Shown piece after piece: positions 29,261-38,199 of a stretch of 64,000 nucleotides of DNA. The notes under the pieces are model-generated. The model searched no databases. It was not told the origin of the DNA and saw nothing but the letters and a program-made list of their open reading frames with translations. The position numbers and the translations under genes were made by a program. Source of the stretch: Paroceanicella profunda (GTDB lineage: Bacteria; Pseudomonadota; Alphaproteobacteria; Rhodobacterales; Rhodobacteraceae); contig NZ_CP040818.1 in NCBI RefSeq assembly GCF_005887635.2, positions 496,001-560,000 of the forward strand. The letters are read 5' to 3'. Every line of letters begins with the position of its first letter. Position 1 is the first letter of the stretch.

Positions 29261-29926
29261 TCACCGCGCCGCCGCGTGCACCAGCTCCAGAACCGCCGGG
29301 CCCATGTCGGCAACGATGCGCTTCACACCCTCGGCATCGGGGTGAATGTTGTCAACCTGCATGAGCCCGCGCGCCGCGGCCATGTCCTCGCCCGCGCCCA
29401 GCCCCTGCAGGAAGAACGGGTAGAGCGCCGCGCCATGCGCCTGTGCCAGCTCGGGGTAGATCGCGTCGAAGGCCTGCTGGTACTCCGGGCCGAAATTCGC
29501 CGGCGCGCGCATGCCCACCAGCAGGGCCGGCAGGCCGGCGGCATCGATCCGCGCGAGGATCCCGTCAAGGTTCGCCCGGCTCACGGCCGGGTCGATGCCG
29601 CGCAGCACATCGTTTCCGCCCAGCGCCACGATCACCCCGTTCACCTCCGGAGTGAGGGTCCAGTCGATCCGGGCCAGGCCACCGGCCGTGGTGTCGCCGG
29701 AGACGCCGGCGTTCACCACGGTCACCGGCACGTCGGAATGGCTGTCGAGCCAGGCCTGGAGCTGGGGCACGAAGCCCTCGGCCTCCGGCAGCCCGTAGCC
29801 CTGGGTGAGCGAATCGCCCAGCGCGGCGAGGGTGACGGGCGCCTGCTGCGCCGCCGCCGCGCCCGGCAGCACCAGGGCGACCGCAAGCGCGGCGGCGAGG
29901 CGGGGCGTCGCGCCGCGCTTGCGCAT
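29261..29926 (-). CDS. tesA: SGNH arylesterase / thioesterase I (TesA-like)
   Basis: A periplasmic SGNH hydrolase of 221 residues. A signal peptide (RLAAALAVALVLPGAAAAQQA) precedes block I LAALGDSLTQGYGLP with the catalytic Ser. Block III is VIVALGGNDVLRG, and block V DNIHPDAEGVKRI has the Asp-x-x-His pair. It hydrolyses acyl esters or thioesters. It is divergent from the ybbA/ybbP-type ABC genes, the same three-gene neighbourhood as tesA-ybbA-ybbP of Escherichia coli. The start at 29926 is chosen to open the signal peptide. Confidence 0.93.
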   Translation of the reverse strand: MRKRGATPRLAAALAVALVLPGAAAAQQAPVTLAALGDSLTQGYGLPEAEGFVPQLQAWLDSHSDVPVTVVNAGVSGDTTAGGLARIDWTLTPEVNGVIVALGGNDVLRGIDPAVSRANLDGILARIDAAGLPALLVGMRAPANFGPEYQQAFDAIYPELAQAHGAALYPFFLQGLGAGEDMAAARGLMQVDNIHPDAEGVKRIVADMGPAVLELVHAAAR

Positions 29927-29984
29927 CCGCAACCCGCCCCCATATCGAAGGCCAGTGCCGAGACGACGGAGACCCGCGACAGCC

Positions 29985-30704
29985 ATGCCGACGACCCAAG
30001 CCGCCGACCCGCTCATTGACCTCGCCTCCGTCACGCTCAGCCTGTCCGGCAATGCCGGCCGGGTGGACATCCTGCGCGGCATCGACCTCAGGGTGATGCG
30101 GGGCGAGACGGTGGGGCTCATCGGGCCTTCTGGGTCGGGCAAGAGCTCACTCCTCATGGTCATGGGCGGGCTGGAACGGGCCAGCTCCGGGCAGGTGCGC
30201 GCCCTCGGGCAGGACCTCTCGGCGCTGAACGAGGATGCGCTGGCGCGGTTCCGCCGCGATCATATGGGGGTGGTTTTCCAGTCTTTCCACCTGATCCCCA
30301 CCATGACGGCCCTCGAAAATGTCGCAACGCCGCTTGAACTTGCGGGCGACCGCGACGCCTTCGACAAGGCGGCGGAGGAGTTGCGCAGCGTGGGCCTCGG
30401 CGCCCGGCTGGACCATTACCCGGCGCAGATGTCGGGCGGGGAGCAGCAGCGCGTCGCCCTCGCCCGTGCCGCGGCACCCCGCCCGGACATCCTGCTCGCC
30501 GACGAGCCGACCGGAAACCTCGACGGCACCACGGGCGAGGCGATCATGGACATGCTCTTCGGCCTGCGCGACCGCGGCGCCACCCTGGTCCTCGTCACCC
30601 ACGCGCCCGAGCTCGCGGCGCGCTGCGACCGGGTGGTGGGCCTGCGCGACGGCCTGCTGGACCCCGACAGCGCCGCGGCTGCCCGGGCCGAGGCCGCGGA
30701 ATGA
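29985..30704 (+). CDS. ybbA: ABC transporter ATP-binding protein (YbbA-like)
   Basis: A 239-residue ATPase of the LolD/MacB subfamily. It has Walker A GPSGSGKSS, Q-loop FQSFHLIPTM, signature MSGGEQQRVALARA, Walker B DILLADEPTGNLD and H-loop VTHAPEL. The ATG at 29985 precedes the conserved domain by about 10 residues. It overlaps the following permease by 4 bp (ATGA), so the two form one transporter. The YbbA-YbbP complex is thought to act on the outer face of the inner membrane, linked to the TesA esterase; the cargo is unknown. Confidence 0.95.
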   Translation: MPTTQAADPLIDLASVTLSLSGNAGRVDILRGIDLRVMRGETVGLIGPSGSGKSSLLMVMGGLERASSGQVRALGQDLSALNEDALARFRRDHMGVVFQSFHLIPTMTALENVATPLELAGDRDAFDKAAEELRSVGLGARLDHYPAQMSGGEQQRVALARAAAPRPDILLADEPTGNLDGTTGEAIMDMLFGLRDRGATLVLVTHAPELAARCDRVVGLRDGLLDPDSAAAARAEAAE

Positions 30705-33244
30705 GCCCTGCCCTGCGCATCGCCCGGCGCGAGTTGCGCGGCGGGCTCTCCGGCTTTCGCGTCTTCCTCGCCTGCCTCGCCCTCGGGGTGGCGGCCATCG
30801 CAGCGGTGGGCTCGGTGCGCAGCGCCATCGACGCGGGGCTGCGCGCGGAAGGGGCGGTCATCCTGGGCGGCGACGCGGAGATGCGCCTCACCTACCGCGC
30901 CGCCACGCCGGAGGAACGCGCCTTCATGGAGGCCCGGGCCACCGCGGTCTCCGAGGTGTTCGACTTCCGCTCCATGCTCACCACCACCGGCCCCGCCGGC
31001 GCGCGGGACCGCGCCCTCACTCAGGTGAAGGCGGTGGACGCGGCCTACCCGCTCTACGGAACCGTGGGTCTCGACCCGCAGATGCCGCTGGCCGAGGCCC
31101 TCGCCCCCGGGCCCGGGGGCCTGCCCGGCGCGGTGCTGGATCGCGCGCTGATCGACCGGCTGGGCCTCGCGGTGGGCGACACCGTGCGCCTCGGCAGCAC
31201 CGCGTTCCGCATCAGCGCCGCGCTCACCCGCGAGCCGGACGCCGGCACCTCCGGCTTCAGCCTCGGGCCGCGCAGCATCGTCGCCCGCGCGGCACTGGAG
31301 GGCAGCGGCCTGCTCGGCCCCGGCACGCTCTACGAGACGGACTACCGCCTGCGCCTGCCCCCCGGCACCGACCTCGCCGCCACCGAGGACGCCGTGCAGG
31401 CGGCCTTCCCGGAAGCCGGCATCCGCTGGCGCGACCGGCGCAACGGCGCGCCCGGGCTGCAGCGCTTCGTGGACCGGCTGGGCGCCTTCCTGGTGCTGGT
31501 CGGGCTCGCCTCGCTGGCGGTGGGCGGTGTAGGCATCTCCGCCGCCGTGCGCGCCTTCCTGGAGCGCAAGACCGACACGATCGCCACGCTCAAGACGCTG
31601 GGCGCCTCCGGCAACACCATCTTCGCGATCTACTTCCTTCAGATCGGGCTGCTGACCCTGGTCGGCATCGCGCTGGGGCTCGCGCTCGGCGCCGGCCTGC
31701 CCGCCCTTCTCGGGCCGCTGCTGGCCGACGAGCTGCCGGTGCCGGCGCTCTTCGACGTCTACGCCGCCCCGCTGGCGGAGGCGGCCCTCTACGGCGCGCT
31801 CACCGCGCTCATCTTCACCGTCTGGCCGCTGGCCCGCGCGCGCGACATCCGCGCCGCCGGGCTGTTCCGCGACATGGCGGCGCCGGAGCGCCATCTGCCG
31901 GGCTGGCGCTACATGGCGCTGGTGGCCGGGCTGTCGGTGCTGCTCATCGGGCTCGCCTGCCTGTTCTCGGGGCTGTGGACGCTCACGCTCTGGTCCGCCT
32001 TCGGGGTGCTGGCCACGCTGGGCGTGCTGCTGGCCGCCGCGGCCCTCACCCGCCGTCTCGCCCGCAGCGCCGCGCGGGCGCGCGCGCTGCGCGGCCGCCC
32101 CATGCTGCGCCTCGCCCTCGCCGCCGTGGGCGGGCCGGGCGGCGAGACGGCCAGCGTGGTGCTCTCGCTCGGGCTCGGGCTCACCGTGCTCGCCGCCGTC
32201 GGCCAGATCGACGCGAACCTGCGCGAGGTGATCAGCCGGGAGCTGCCGGACCGCGCCCCGGCCTATTTCTTCGTCGACATCCAGTCCGACCAGATCGACG
32301 GGTTCCGCGCCCGCGCCGGGGCGGAACCGGGCGTGGAGCGCATCGACAGCGCCCCGATGCTGCGCGGCATCATCACCCGCCTGCACGGCGTGAAGGCCAG
32401 CGAAGCGCAGATCGACCCCGATGCCGCCTGGGTGCTGCGCGGCGACCGCGGCGTGACCTACGCCGACACCCGGCCCGAGGGCAGCACCCTCACGGAAGGG
32501 CGCTGGTGGCCGGGCGACTATGCCGGCCCGCCGCTGGTGAGCTTCGCCGAGGAGGAGGGCCGCGAGCTGGGCCTGAAGCTGGGCGACACCCTCACCGTGA
32601 ACGTGCTGGGCCGTGACATCACCGCGAAGGTAGCGAATTTCCGCACCGTGGATTTCCGCTCCATGGGCATCAACTTCCTGATGGTGTTCAATCCCGGCGC
32701 CCTCTCCGGCGCGCCACACACCCATCTCGCCACCGTCTACGCCACGCCGGCCGCCGAGGCGCCCCTGCTGCGCAGCCTCGCCGACGCCTACCCAAACATC
32801 ACCGCCATCCGGGTGCGCGATGCCATTGCCCGGGTGTCCGGCGCCCTGGGCGAACTCTCCCGCGCCACGCGCTGGGGCGCGGCGGCGGTGCTGCTCACCG
32901 GGTTCACCGTGCTCATCGGCGCCGCCGCGGCGGGCGAGCGGCGACGGGTGTTCGAGGCGGCGGTGCTGAAGACGCTGGGCGCCGGCCGCGGCCACATCCT
33001 GGGCAGCTTCGCCATCCGCGCCGCCGTGCTGGGCGCGGCGGCCGGGGCGGTGGCGGTGATCGCCGGCGGCCTGGCCGGCTGGGCGGTGATGGTATTCGTG
33101 ATGGATGCAGGCTATGCTTTCGAACCGGTCTCGGCGGTGGGAATCGTGGCTGGCGGCGCGCTCGCCAGCCTGCTCGCCGGGCTCGGCTTCGCGCTGCGGC
33201 CTTTGGCCGTGCGCCCGGCGCGGGTGCTCCGCGCGCGGGATTGA
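30701..33244 (+). CDS. ybbP: FtsX-like ABC permease (YbbP-like)
   Basis: An 847-residue membrane protein of the MacB/FtsX type. An N-terminal transmembrane helix (FRVFLACLALGVAAIAAVGS) is followed by a large periplasmic domain. A first FtsX module (ERKTDTIATLKTLGASGNTI), a second periplasmic region (after LREVISRELPDRAPAYFF) and a C-terminal FtsX module (RRRVFEAAVLKTLGAGRGH) complete the duplicated architecture. It is coupled to ybbA by the 4-bp overlap. Mechanotransmission rather than classical substrate transport is likely from the family. Confidence 0.94.
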   Translation: MSPALRIARRELRGGLSGFRVFLACLALGVAAIAAVGSVRSAIDAGLRAEGAVILGGDAEMRLTYRAATPEERAFMEARATAVSEVFDFRSMLTTTGPAGARDRALTQVKAVDAAYPLYGTVGLDPQMPLAEALAPGPGGLPGAVLDRALIDRLGLAVGDTVRLGSTAFRISAALTREPDAGTSGFSLGPRSIVARAALEGSGLLGPGTLYETDYRLRLPPGTDLAATEDAVQAAFPEAGIRWRDRRNGAPGLQRFVDRLGAFLVLVGLASLAVGGVGISAAVRAFLERKTDTIATLKTLGASGNTIFAIYFLQIGLLTLVGIALGLALGAGLPALLGPLLADELPVPALFDVYAAPLAEAALYGALTALIFTVWPLARARDIRAAGLFRDMAAPERHLPGWRYMALVAGLSVLLIGLACLFSGLWTLTLWSAFGVLATLGVLLAAAALTRRLARSAARARALRGRPMLRLALAAVGGPGGETASVVLSLGLGLTVLAAVGQIDANLREVISRELPDRAPAYFFVDIQSDQIDGFRARAGAEPGVERIDSAPMLRGIITRLHGVKASEAQIDPDAAWVLRGDRGVTYADTRPEGSTLTEGRWWPGDYAGPPLVSFAEEEGRELGLKLGDTLTVNVLGRDITAKVANFRTVDFRSMGINFLMVFNPGALSGAPHTHLATVYATPAAEAPLLRSLADAYPNITAIRVRDAIARVSGALGELSRATRWGAAAVLLTGFTVLIGAAAAGERRRVFEAAVLKTLGAGRGHILGSFAIRAAVLGAAAGAVAVIAGGLAGWAVMVFVMDAGYAFEPVSAVGIVAGGALASLLAGLGFALRPLAVRPARVLRARD

Positions 33245-33519
33245 GGCGCCAGGCAGGCGGCCACCCCCGGGGGTGGCCGGCACGCCTGGCGCGCAGGATA
33301 TCCGGGGATGCCGGGCGCCCGGGGCGGGCGCCTGCGTCCGCGCGCCGCGGCCTGAGCGCCTCATCGCGCAACCCCACGAAAACGTGGTCACAAGCCGCCC
33401 CGGCAAGCGCATCTGTCACACCCGCGCTTCTTGATTTCGAAGCCGACAATCCCGACATTGGGAGGCGGCCCGGATGTGCGGGCGAGTTCGACACATGGTC
33501 AGAGAAAAGGGAGTGCCGA

Positions 33520-34314
33520 ATGGCTCAGTTTGAAACGGTCCGGCGGACATCTGCCGGCGTGCAGTCCGCGGAAATCGACGCGGGCCTGCGCGCACACATG
33601 AACAAGGTCTATGGCCTGATGGCCATCGCCATGGTGATCACCGGCATCATCGCTTACGTGGTGGGCACCGATGCGGCGGTCGTCATCAACGCGATGAAGC
33701 AGGGCATGGACCCGGCCTCGGCCCAGACCGCGATCATCCCCCCCTCGGTCATCGCGGCGCTGTTCTTCTCGCCGCTGAAATGGGTGATCATGTTCGCCCC
33801 GCTCGCGGTGGTCTTCGCCTTCGGCGCCATGCTCAACCGCATGTCCACCTCCACCGCCACGATGGTGTTCTACGGCTTCGCGGCGCTGATGGGCCTGTCG
33901 ATCTCCTGGATCTTCGCGGTGTTCACCGGCATCTCGATCGCCCAGACCTTCTTCGTGACCGCGATCGCCTTCGGTGGCCTGTCGCTCTACGGCTACACCA
34001 CCAAGCGCGACCTGTCGGGCATGGGCGCCTTCCTGGTGATGGGCGTGATCGGCATCCTCGTCGCCTCGATCGTCAACATCTGGCTGGCCTCGCCGGCGCT
34101 GCATTTCGCGGTTTCGGTCATCGGCGTGCTGCTGTTCGCGGGCCTCACCGCCTTCGACACCCAGAACATCAAGAACACCTACCTGCAGGTCCGCTCCCAG
34201 CCGGGCGGCGAGGTCATGGCGGAGAAGATGGCGATTTCGGGGGCCCTGAACCTCTATCTCGACTTCCTCAACATGTTCATGTTCCTGCTGCAGCTTATGG
34301 GCAACCGCAACTGA
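33520..34314 (+). CDS. Bax inhibitor-1/YccA-family membrane protein
   Basis: A 264-residue integral membrane protein with about seven hydrophobic helices, the BI-1 fold that forms a pH-sensitive calcium leak in characterised bacterial homologues. Recognisable segments are LRAHMNKVYGLMAIAMVITG, GLSISWIFAVFTGISIAQTF, LAGLTAFDTQ-like FAGLTAFDTQNIK, and the terminal ALNLYLDFLNMFMFLLQLMG. ATG 33520 has AAAGGGAG upstream. A strong terminator follows, so it is monocistronic. The preceding 275 bp show no gene. Confidence 0.93.
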   Translation: MAQFETVRRTSAGVQSAEIDAGLRAHMNKVYGLMAIAMVITGIIAYVVGTDAAVVINAMKQGMDPASAQTAIIPPSVIAALFFSPLKWVIMFAPLAVVFAFGAMLNRMSTSTATMVFYGFAALMGLSISWIFAVFTGISIAQTFFVTAIAFGGLSLYGYTTKRDLSGMGAFLVMGVIGILVASIVNIWLASPALHFAVSVIGVLLFAGLTAFDTQNIKNTYLQVRSQPGGEVMAEKMAISGALNLYLDFLNMFMFLLQLMGNRN

Positions 34315-34341
34315 CGGCAGCCCTCATCCGAGACATCTGGC

Positions 34342-34374
34342 GGGCCGGGGCGTAACCCCCGGCCCTTTGCTTTT
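34342..34374 (+). terminator. Rho-independent terminator after the BI-1 gene
   Basis: GGGCCGGGG at 34342-34350 pairs perfectly with CCCCGGCCC at 34357-34365 and is followed by TTTGCTTTT. Confidence 0.85.
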
Positions 34375-34436
34375 CCACCCGCGCCGCCCGGCCAGCCCGG
34401 GCCGCGGTTCCGCCGGTCACGGCAATGACGGAGAAC

Positions 34437-35486
34437 ATGATGCGACTGGTCCCGGCCCTTCTCTCCCTGCTCGCGGCGCTCGCCACGGCGGGCGCCGAAG
34501 CAGGCGAGGCACCGGTGGGCGTGCGCGCGCTCGGCCTTGCCGCCCCGGACCGCGGCACCACCACCCTCGACAGCAGCATCTGGTACCCGGCCGGCCCCGG
34601 CGGCGAGCGCGGCGCCTACGGCGGCAGCCCGGTGTTCCGGGCCACGCCGGCGCGCCTGGGCGCGCCGCTGGCGCCGGGGCGCTTCCCGCTCATCCTGCTG
34701 TCGCATGGCGGCCTGCGCTCGGCCCCGCACATGGGAGACTGGCTGGCCGCCGGCCTCGCGGCCCGGGGCATGATGGTGGCGGTGATCCGCCCTCCGGCAC
34801 CCCCCGACGCCCGCACGGCCCTGGCGGAGTACTGGCGCCGCCCGGCCGACTTCTCCGCGGCACTGGACGGCCTGCTGGCCGACCCGGACCTCGCCCCGCA
34901 TTTCGACCCGGAGCGCGTGGGCGCGGTGGGCCTGTTCCTGGGCGGCACCTCCGTGCTGGCGCTCGCCGGTGTGCGGGTGGACCCGGACGCCCTGCGCACC
35001 GCCTGCGACGTGCCGGGCCAGTTGATCGACTGCGCCTGGTTCGACGCGCAGGGGGTGGACCTGCACAGGGCAGACCTCGCCCCCCTCTCCGACATCGCGC
35101 CGGACCCGCGCTTCCGCGTCGGGGTGGTGGTGGACCCGGAACTCACCAAGCTGCTGGCCGCGGACAGCCTGCGGGACGTGACCATCCCCGTCACCGCGGT
35201 GAACCTGGGCACATCGGACCTGGTGGCGCCGGAGCTGGACGCCTCCGGGCTGATCGCGCGCATTCCCGGCTTCAGCTACGCGGCCCTGCCCGGAGCGAGC
35301 CGCTTCGACGCCTTCGCGCTCTGCACCCCGCGCGGATCGGCGATCCTCGCCGAGGAGGGGGCGCCGAACTCCCCGCTCTGCGCCGCGCGCAGCCGCGCCG
35401 CGGCACACCGGCAGCTTCTGGCACGGGTGTATGACGGGCTGCGCCGCGGCATGGACGAGACCCCGGAGCCCGGCAACGGCGAGTGA
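34437..35486 (+). CDS. Secreted alpha/beta-hydrolase-like protein lacking the Ser nucleophile
   Basis: A 349-residue protein with a signal peptide (MRLVPALLSLLAALATAGAEA), related to the predicted dienelactone-hydrolase/PAF-acetylhydrolase group. The oxyanion strand LILLSHGGLRSAPH and the strand before the elbow (RVGAVG) are present. The elbow itself reads GLFLGG (residues 165-170) where active enzymes have G-x-S-x-G-G; Phe replaces the catalytic Ser. It may be a non-enzymatic binding protein, or it may use another residue. ATG 34437 or 34440 follows GGAG; 34425 has no ribosome-binding site. It is convergent to rpmG. Confidence 0.75.
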   Translation: MMRLVPALLSLLAALATAGAEAGEAPVGVRALGLAAPDRGTTTLDSSIWYPAGPGGERGAYGGSPVFRATPARLGAPLAPGRFPLILLSHGGLRSAPHMGDWLAAGLAARGMMVAVIRPPAPPDARTALAEYWRRPADFSAALDGLLADPDLAPHFDPERVGAVGLFLGGTSVLALAGVRVDPDALRTACDVPGQLIDCAWFDAQGVDLHRADLAPLSDIAPDPRFRVGVVVDPELTKLLAADSLRDVTIPVTAVNLGTSDLVAPELDASGLIARIPGFSYAALPGASRFDAFALCTPRGSAILAEEGAPNSPLCAARSRAAAHRQLLARVYDGLRRGMDETPEPGNGE

Positions 35487-35518
35487 GGCCGCCACGGCGC
35501 CCCCACCCGCCCCAAACT

Positions 35519-35545
35519 AAAAAGGCGGCACCCGAAGGTACCGCC
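35519..35545 (-). terminator. UUCG-loop terminator of rpmG, with a second hairpin
   Basis: On the minus strand GGCGGTACC-TTCG-GGTGCCGCC is a 9-bp stem (one G-T pair) capped by a stable UUCG tetraloop, followed by TTTTT. A second hairpin GACACC-CGGA-GGTGTC at 35555-35570 lies between it and the rpmG stop. Confidence 0.88.
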
Positions 35546-35582
35546 CTGGCAGTCGACACCCGGAGGTGTCAGCGAGGCAAGA

Positions 35583-35750
35583 TCATTTGATCTTGCCTTC
35601 CTTGTATTCCACATGCTTGCGCACGACCGGGTCATACTTCCGGACCGACATCTTCTCGGTCATGGTGCGCGAGTTCTTCTTCGTCACGTAGAAATGCCCG
35701 GTCCCCGCGGTGGAGTTCAGGCGGATCTTAACAGTGGTCGGTTTCGCCAT
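35583..35750 (-). CDS. rpmG: 50S ribosomal protein L33
   Basis: A 55-residue ribosomal protein starting [20 protein letters not shown] and ending [12 protein letters not shown]. The central [20 protein letters not shown] is typical of the alphaproteobacterial, zinc-less L33, which has no Cys ligands. The ATG at 35750 has AGGAG 8 bases upstream. A UUCG terminator follows. It lies downstream of the MFS gene with a 111-bp gap, so it probably has its own promoter. Confidence 0.97.
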   Translation of the reverse strand: MAKPTTVKIRLNSTAGTGHFYVTKKNSRTMTEKMSVRKYDPVVRKHVEYKEGKIK

Positions 35751-35861
35751 TGTTCCGTCTCCTCAGGCCCCTGCGGGCACATCCAACATCACGCACACCC
35801 GCGCGTCAGCGCAGCGGCACGAAAATTCCTGCGCGCCTAATTGCATCCCCGCCCGGCAGAG

Positions 35862-37040
35862 TCAAGCGCTCCGCGCCCGTCCGCGCCACGCGAGCAGCAC
35901 GAGATACACGCCCGCCAGCGCCGCCAGCCCCCAGGGCAGCCCGTGCGGGCCGGCGATATCCATCGCCTGGCCCAGAAACGTGGGCGCCAGCAGCGCGCCG
36001 AGCCCGTATCCCACGATCACCGCGCCATTCGCCCGCGACAGAGCGTCGCCGGTGTAGCGGGCGCCGAACTCGGCCAGCGGCAGCACGTAAAGCCCCACCA
36101 CCACGCCTCCCGCCACCAGCAGGAGCCCGGTGAGCCCCACCTCCCAACCGGCCCAGACCGGCATGAGCAGCCCGGTCAGCAGCGCGCCGGAGGCGCAGAT
36201 CATCATCAGCAGGCGGCGGGGGTAGCGGTCGCTCGCGATGCCCATCGGCATCTCCAGCAGCATGTTGCCCAGCGGCACGAGGGCCACCAGCGCGATGGCC
36301 ACCCCCTCCTCCAGCCCGATGCGCAGGCCCCAGACCGGCAGCAGCCCCAGCACGCCGAACTCGAACACGCTGTAGAGCACCACGCCCCAGATCAGCGACG
36401 GGTCGGTGCGGAAATAGCGCAGGGTTTCCAGCACGCTCGCCGGCGCGGAGCCGAAGTTGCGCGGAGCGTGGCGGCCGCCGATCAGCACGGGCAGCGCCGC
36501 GCAGGCCATGATCAGCGCGGCCCAGAGGAACGGTGCCCAGCCCAGGGTGCCGACCGCGTTCAGCAGCAGCGGCCCGGAGAGGAAGCCGCCCGAGAGCAGC
36601 AGGCCGTAGATGCCCAGCCACAGCCCGCGCCGGGCGGCGGGCGCGCCGGAGACGATCCACAGCTCCGACCCGAAGAACAGCGCCGTGGCCCCGAGGCTGA
36701 AGCCGAATCGCGCCGCGATCCAGCCGAAGTAATCGTCCATCGCGCCGGCGATCAGCAGCATGGAGCTGCAGCAGGCCGCCGCCGCGGCCATGATCGGGAT
36801 CAGCCCGGTGCGCGCCACCACCCGCGGCATCAGCAACCCGCCGGCCAGCATCGCGATGGCGAGCGAGGAGGAGGACAGCCCGATTTCCAGCCCGGAATAG
36901 CCCTTCCGCTCCATCAGCACCGCGAAGAGCGGATGCGTGAGCGAGATGCCGAAGCCGGCGAGGGTGACCGCGAGGATGGCACAGAGCAGGCCGACCGCGT
37001 TCCCCCCCGCCTCAGAGGGCACGGAACCAGGAGCGTTCAT
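35862..37040 (-). CDS. MFS transporter
   Basis: A 392-residue protein with about 12 hydrophobic helices, of the sugar/drug MFS type. Typical loop residues are ERKGYSGLEIGLSSSS after helix 1, and LEMPMGIASDRYPRRLLM in the central 2-3-type loop of the second half (GxxxDRxxRR). No substrate is evident. ATG 37040 lies 29 bp inside the 3' end of the NUDIX gene, an unusually long same-strand overlap that implies coupled translation. A longer frame is open upstream but lies within the NUDIX gene. Confidence 0.88.
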   Translation of the reverse strand: MNAPGSVPSEAGGNAVGLLCAILAVTLAGFGISLTHPLFAVLMERKGYSGLEIGLSSSSLAIAMLAGGLLMPRVVARTGLIPIMAAAAACCSSMLLIAGAMDDYFGWIAARFGFSLGATALFFGSELWIVSGAPAARRGLWLGIYGLLLSGGFLSGPLLLNAVGTLGWAPFLWAALIMACAALPVLIGGRHAPRNFGSAPASVLETLRYFRTDPSLIWGVVLYSVFEFGVLGLLPVWGLRIGLEEGVAIALVALVPLGNMLLEMPMGIASDRYPRRLLMMICASGALLTGLLMPVWAGWEVGLTGLLLVAGGVVVGLYVLPLAEFGARYTGDALSRANGAVIVGYGLGALLAPTFLGQAMDIAGPHGLPWGLAALAGVYLVLLAWRGRARSA

Positions 37041-37728
37041 CGTCGTGGTGGAAATAGGGCACGGGCCTGTCGGCGGTGTCATCGCGCAGGATGGCGGCCA
37101 CTTCGGCAAGGACGATCTCGGTGATGAACGGCATCTGCAGCCGGCGGGCGGCGGCGAAATCCAGCCAGGTGAGATCGGAGAGCTCATCCTCGGCGCGGGA
37201 GAAATCATCCGGGTCGCCGTCGATCTCGCGCGCGTCGACGAGGAAGAACCGGGCGTCGAAGCGGCGCGGCCGGCCCTTCGGGGTGACGGCGCGGAAGATG
37301 AAGCGCAGCGCGTCGGTGGCCGGCATCAGCCCGCGCGCGAGGAAGGGCTGCCACGGCGCGGGCGCGGCCTCCGCCGCGGCGCGGGCGGCGGGATGAGGCC
37401 GGCCGAGCGCGAGGCCGGTTTCCTCGAACATCTCGCGCACCGCGGTGCGGGCCAGGGCGGTGCCGATGCCCCCGGGTGCGTCCGCGCCGAGGCGCTGCGC
37501 AGAGCCGGGCGCGAGCGGGGTGTCGAGCGCCAGCGCGGCGTCGGCCGGGTCGATCGCGCCGCCGGGAAACACGAAGAGGCTGGGCATGAAGGCGGCCCCC
37601 GCGCCGCGCTTGCCCATCAGGATCCGGGCGCCCGCCTCCCCGCGCCGCACGATCACCACGCTCGCGGCATCGCGAATCGCGGTCTTGTCCGGGAGGGCCG
37701 GGGGGGGAATGTCGGTCGGGCTGGTCAT
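37012..37728 (-). CDS. NUDIX hydrolase
   Basis: A 238-residue hydrolase of nucleoside diphosphates linked to another moiety. It has the MGKRGAGAAFMPSLFVFPGG entry and the catalytic helix ARTAVREMFEETGL (REx2EExG). The first Glu of the canonical box is replaced by Thr because this subgroup has an insertion between FPGG and the helix; this resembles the NUDT7/19-like CoA-diphosphatase architecture. C-terminally it has RFIFRAVTPKGRPRRFDARFF. It is followed by the MFS gene with a 29-bp overlap. The substrate is uncertain. Confidence 0.88.
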   Translation of the reverse strand: MTSPTDIPPPALPDKTAIRDAASVVIVRRGEAGARILMGKRGAGAAFMPSLFVFPGGAIDPADAALALDTPLAPGSAQRLGADAPGGIGTALARTAVREMFEETGLALGRPHPAARAAAEAAPAPWQPFLARGLMPATDALRFIFRAVTPKGRPRRFDARFFLVDAREIDGDPDDFSRAEDELSDLTWLDFAAARRLQMPFITEIVLAEVAAILRDDTADRPVPYFHHDDERSWFRAL

Positions 37729-37794
37729 GCGGCCTCTCGTCTGCTGCGCCAGACTATGGCCGCGACACTCAGCGCTTGTCCAGTCGCACGGGGC

Positions 37795-38199
37795 TCAGCC
37801 GGAGGACCGGTCGAATCCGTGCATGCGCCGCGACCACTGGAAGGCCACGAACATCCCCTTGATCCGGGGCAGGAGGTAGAGGGTGATGCACAGGAACCCC
37901 AGCGACAGGCCCACGGCCATCAGCCAGGGCTCCGGCCGGAAGGTGGAATAGACGATCAGCATCACCGGCGCGACAAGGTGGCCGACGATCACGATGGTCG
38001 CCCAGGCCGGGCCGTCATCGGCACGGTGATGGTACAGCTCCTCGGCACAGACCGGGCAGCTGCGGCGCACGGCGAGGTATCCCTTGAACAGGGTTCCGCC
38101 GCCACAGGCCGGGCAGCGCCGCTTCCAGCCGCGCGCAAGCGCCGGACGGAGAGGGCGGTCATCCACCATGCTGGCTGTTGGAGAGGTGTCGTCACGCAT
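37795..38199 (-). CDS. DUF983 membrane protein with zinc-ribbon motif
   Basis: A 134-residue protein. CPACGGGTLFKGYL and CPVCAEELYHHRADDGPAW give two CxxC pairs, a likely zinc ribbon. Two transmembrane helices follow (IVIVGHLVAPVMLIVYSTF and LMAVGLSLGFLCITLYLL). It matches DUF983, a family often next to NUDIX genes in Rhodobacteraceae, as here. The start at 38199 is tentative; an internal ATG (MVDDRPL) is possible. Function is unknown. Confidence 0.85.
   Translation of the reverse strand: MRDDTSPTASMVDDRPLRPALARGWKRRCPACGGGTLFKGYLAVRRSCPVCAEELYHHRADDGPAWATIVIVGHLVAPVMLIVYSTFRPEPWLMAVGLSLGFLCITLYLLPRIKGMFVAFQWSRRMHGFDRSSG

Noticed and set aside
30416..33412. A 998-residue open frame antisense to the ybbA/ybbP genes
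   Set aside because: It is an antisense shadow with Gly/Ala/Arg/His bias; the plus-strand genes show all ABC and FtsX motifs.
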